From Deltaproteobacteria bacterium (GTDB taxonomy: Bacteria; Desulfobacterota; Desulfofervidia; Desulfofervidales; DG-60), in assembly GCA_021163945.1 (NCBI GenBank), contig JAGGTC010000158.1, positions 1-7,911 on the forward strand: 7,911 nt of DNA, written 5' to 3'. Shown here piece after piece: positions 6,654 to 7,911 of the stretch. A model generated the notes under the pieces. That model was given only the letters and a program-made list of their open reading frames with translations, was not told the origin of the DNA and did not search any database. The position numbers and the translations under genes are program-made. How positions within the stretch are numbered: the stretch's first letter is position 1; each line of letters begins with the position of its first letter.

Positions 6654-7475
6654 TTAGTGAAACCACCTTTTTCTTGGTTCCTTTTTTTGCCTTTTTAACT
6701 TCATAGCAAAGCGACTAATAGTTTGAAAATATGCCTCTCCAGTGCGGAGTATAATGTCATTGTGCCCAGCACCAAATGCCAAAGCAAGCTCCTTACTCCT
6801 AGCCCCACAGTTGCACAATAGGATATCAGCATCCCTTAGGGGAATGATATCATCATGAGGGCCATGGATAATTAGTGTTGGCTTTCCTATTACCTTTATC
6901 TTTCCAAAATTTGCAAAACCATCTGCCTCGGATATCTTCAACTCATCTGTTGGCACACCAATGCGATTAAGCCAAGGTATGGTCCTGGCAAATGCACTTT
7001 CAAGTATAAGCCCTGAAATCTTGTCTTGATGGCTTGAGGCTACCTCTAAGGCAGAGGCACTCCCAAGCTCCCTGCCCATCACAATAAATGGCCCTGTTCT
7101 GCCCTTTTTCTGCAGCCAATTATATACCTCCTTCAAAATAATATGGGCATCTGAGAGCAGGGAGGTAGCAGTTGGCTTTCCCGTACTTCGCCCATATCCC
7201 CTGTAGTCTACGGCAAGGAGGCTTATATCATAGCGATTGTACATATTTCCAACCTCATTATAATCGCTTACAATCTCATCCCTACCGTGAAAAAAGAGGA
7301 TATGTGGATTGAGGGGATCAGAGAGAAAAAATCTTGCCCCAATCTCTATCCCAACCTCTACCTTAATAAAATATTCTATACCATGCTGGGGTTGAGCTAA
7401 ATAGTCTTTTCTTGGATGGAATAGATGTTCAAGCACCTTGGGGTGATCCAAGGCAGAGACATTATGTCCTATCAT
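6654..7475 (-). CDS. Alpha/beta-hydrolase-fold protein with Glu at the nucleophile position
   Basis: The 273-residue protein has no signal peptide, so it is probably cytoplasmic. The alpha/beta hydrolase core is clear: ILFFHGRDE (59-67, oxyanion-hole region), LLAVDYRGYGRSTGKPT (86-102), the nucleophile elbow IVMGRELGSAS (131-141), LILESAF (156-162), TLIIHGPHDDIIP (200-212, acid Asp208) and FGAGHNDI (234-241, His238). It resembles the BEM46/ABHD17-like serine hydrolases. The elbow should read G-x-S-x-G but has Glu136 (codon GAG) in place of Ser, and the usual HGN-type motif reads HGRDE. The protein may therefore be a non-hydrolytic relative or use another chemistry; substrate unknown. A basic tail (KLKRQKKEPRKRW) ends it. 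It has its own strong promoter, and 99 bases separate it from mfd. The ATG lacks a Shine-Dalgarno sequence; no downstream start looks better. Confidence 0.85.
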   Translation of the reverse strand: MIGHNVSALDHPKVLEHLFHPRKDYLAQPQHGIEYFIKVEVGIEIGARFFLSDPLNPHILFFHGRDEIVSDYNEVGNMYNRYDISLLAVDYRGYGRSTGKPTATSLLSDAHIILKEVYNWLQKKGRTGPFIVMGRELGSASALEVASSHQDKISGLILESAFARTIPWLNRIGVPTDELKISEADGFANFGKIKVIGKPTLIIHGPHDDIIPLRDADILLCNCGARSKELALAFGAGHNDIILRTGEAYFQTISRFAMKLKRQKKEPRKRWFH

Positions 7476-7481
7476 AATCTT

Positions 7482-7510
7482 TTTATAACCTGTATAAATC
7501 TATCAGTCAA
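7482..7510 (-). promoter_or_regulatory. Strong sigma-70-type promoter of the hydrolase gene, predicted leaderless
   Basis: Read on the minus strand, TTGACT (7510-7505) and TATAAA (7487-7482) are separated by exactly 17 bases; each matches five of six consensus positions. Six bases follow the -10 box before the ATG, so the expected first transcribed base is the A of the start codon. No Shine-Dalgarno sequence is present in these six bases, which fits a leaderless transcript. Confidence 0.65.
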
Positions 7511-7545
7511 ATCCCCAAATCCTTGGGCACCGCCCTGAGTTTATC

Positions 7546-7911
7546 TCACTCCACTCCCACTTCTTTCCAAAGGGCAAATGTCCTTTCAAATACAGGAAAC
7601 CATTTGGAAAGTTTATTGAAATCCCCTTTTAGTTTTATTTTGCCCTGGTTGAAGGCTACAAATGGATCAAGTTCCCATTTAAAATTTTTTTTCCAAACTC
7701 CCCTTTAGCCCAAAACACAAATTCTGCATTTTCTTCACTATTTTTTACTTGTATTATCTTTCCTTGCTGATAGCAAAAAGAAATAGTTGTCTTGCTATCT
7801 GTTTCTTTATTGCATAAAACAGTAGTAAGGTTAAGTTTTTCCCCTAAAGAACGGGCAGTTTGATCATTGTTTATGGTTTCCACTAAGGCTTTAATATGTT
7901 CTTTAGAAAAT
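7546..7911 (-). CDS. SCP2-like lipid-carrier protein, 5' end beyond the window, frame broken at an A8 run
   Basis: The coding frame is already open at the right edge (FSKEHIKALVETINND), so the start lies outside; the in-frame GTG at 7883 is probably internal. The first frame runs to a stop at 7656-7658 (TAG). The family signature continues in the frame reached by re-reading one base: after GEFGKK comes NFKWELDPFVAFNQGKIKLK, then SKWFPVFERTFALW, ending at TGA 7548-7546. The WELDPFVAFNQGKIKLKGD block resembles the ELDP-x-x-A-x-x-x-GK-(I/L)-K-(V/L)-KG pattern of SCP2 sterol-carrier domains, which bind lipids or acyl chains. The break falls in eight A (7692-7685, coding strand). It may be a disrupted gene, a one-base sequencing error, transcript slippage or a -1 ribosomal frameshift. 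Without the shift the protein ends nine residues later and lacks the C-terminal third. Confidence 0.6.
7660..7692 (-). other. A8 slippery tract with downstream hairpin inside the SCP2-like gene
   Basis: On the coding strand the zero-frame reading is GGA AAA AAA ATT, which contains the heptamer A-AAA-AAA (7692-7686), a possible -1 slippage site of the X-XXY-YYZ type. Five bases further on, AAATGG (7680-7675) can pair with CCATTT (7665-7660) around a nine-base loop. A -1 slip here joins exactly the two frames that make one SCP2-like protein. The stem is short and AT-rich, so the stimulatory role is speculative. Confidence 0.4.

Noticed and set aside
7514..7535. Small alternative stems CCCAA/TTGGG and GGGC/GCCC between the SCP2-like gene and the hydrolase gene, as a terminator or attenuator
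   Set aside because: The stems are four to five pairs, mutually exclusive, and not followed by a T-run. They lie upstream of the -35 box, so they cannot act on the hydrolase transcript.
7523..7708. Plus-strand open frame opposite the 3' end of the SCP2-like gene
   Set aside because: It is the reverse of the SCP2-like signature and overlaps the hydrolase upstream region; no start signal or family match.

Overview
The window is an AT-rich stretch of a bacterial chromosome, nearly all of it coding and nearly all of it on the minus strand. Gene content and protein style suggest a low-GC, possibly thermophilic member of the Desulfobacterota (deltaproteobacteria) or a relative. The pointers are a lipid-carrier SCP2-type protein, an alpha/beta hydrolase of the type with a VDYRGYGRS motif, and a secreted TPR protein with an NTF2-like tail. 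This placement is inference from memory of families; no marker in the window fixes the species.

Layout from left to right. Bases 1-213 hold four hairpins in a row. The last (89-154) is a 15-bp perfect inverted repeat around a second 7-bp hairpin and resembles the end of an IS200/IS605-type element. A plus-strand Uma2-family endonuclease gene (217-783) follows. It meets the minus-strand operon tail to tail, with the two stop codons overlapping. The minus-strand operon, in transcription order, is mfd (6554-3153), a secreted TPR protein (3175-1637) and prmC (1637-780). Each junction overlaps, so the three are probably co-transcribed and translationally coupled. Upstream lies a separately promoted alpha/beta-hydrolase-fold gene (7475-6654). 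At the right edge is the 3' part of a gene for an SCP2-like lipid carrier, split into two frames at a run of eight A (coding strand).

Functionally the core is housekeeping: Mfd (transcription-coupled repair) and PrmC (release-factor methylation), joined by an exported TPR protein of unknown role. No complete new defence, mobile or biosynthetic system is visible. The points most worth a second look are: (1) the hydrolase has Glu where the nucleophile Ser is expected, plus a changed oxyanion-hole motif; (2) the SCP2-like gene has its frame break at an A8 tract with a small hairpin just downstream, so it may be recoded, broken or mis-sequenced; (3) the best promoters of both the hydrolase and mfd place the transcription start at or next to the ATG, with no ribosome binding site, suggesting leaderless mRNAs; (4) the hairpin cluster at the left edge.
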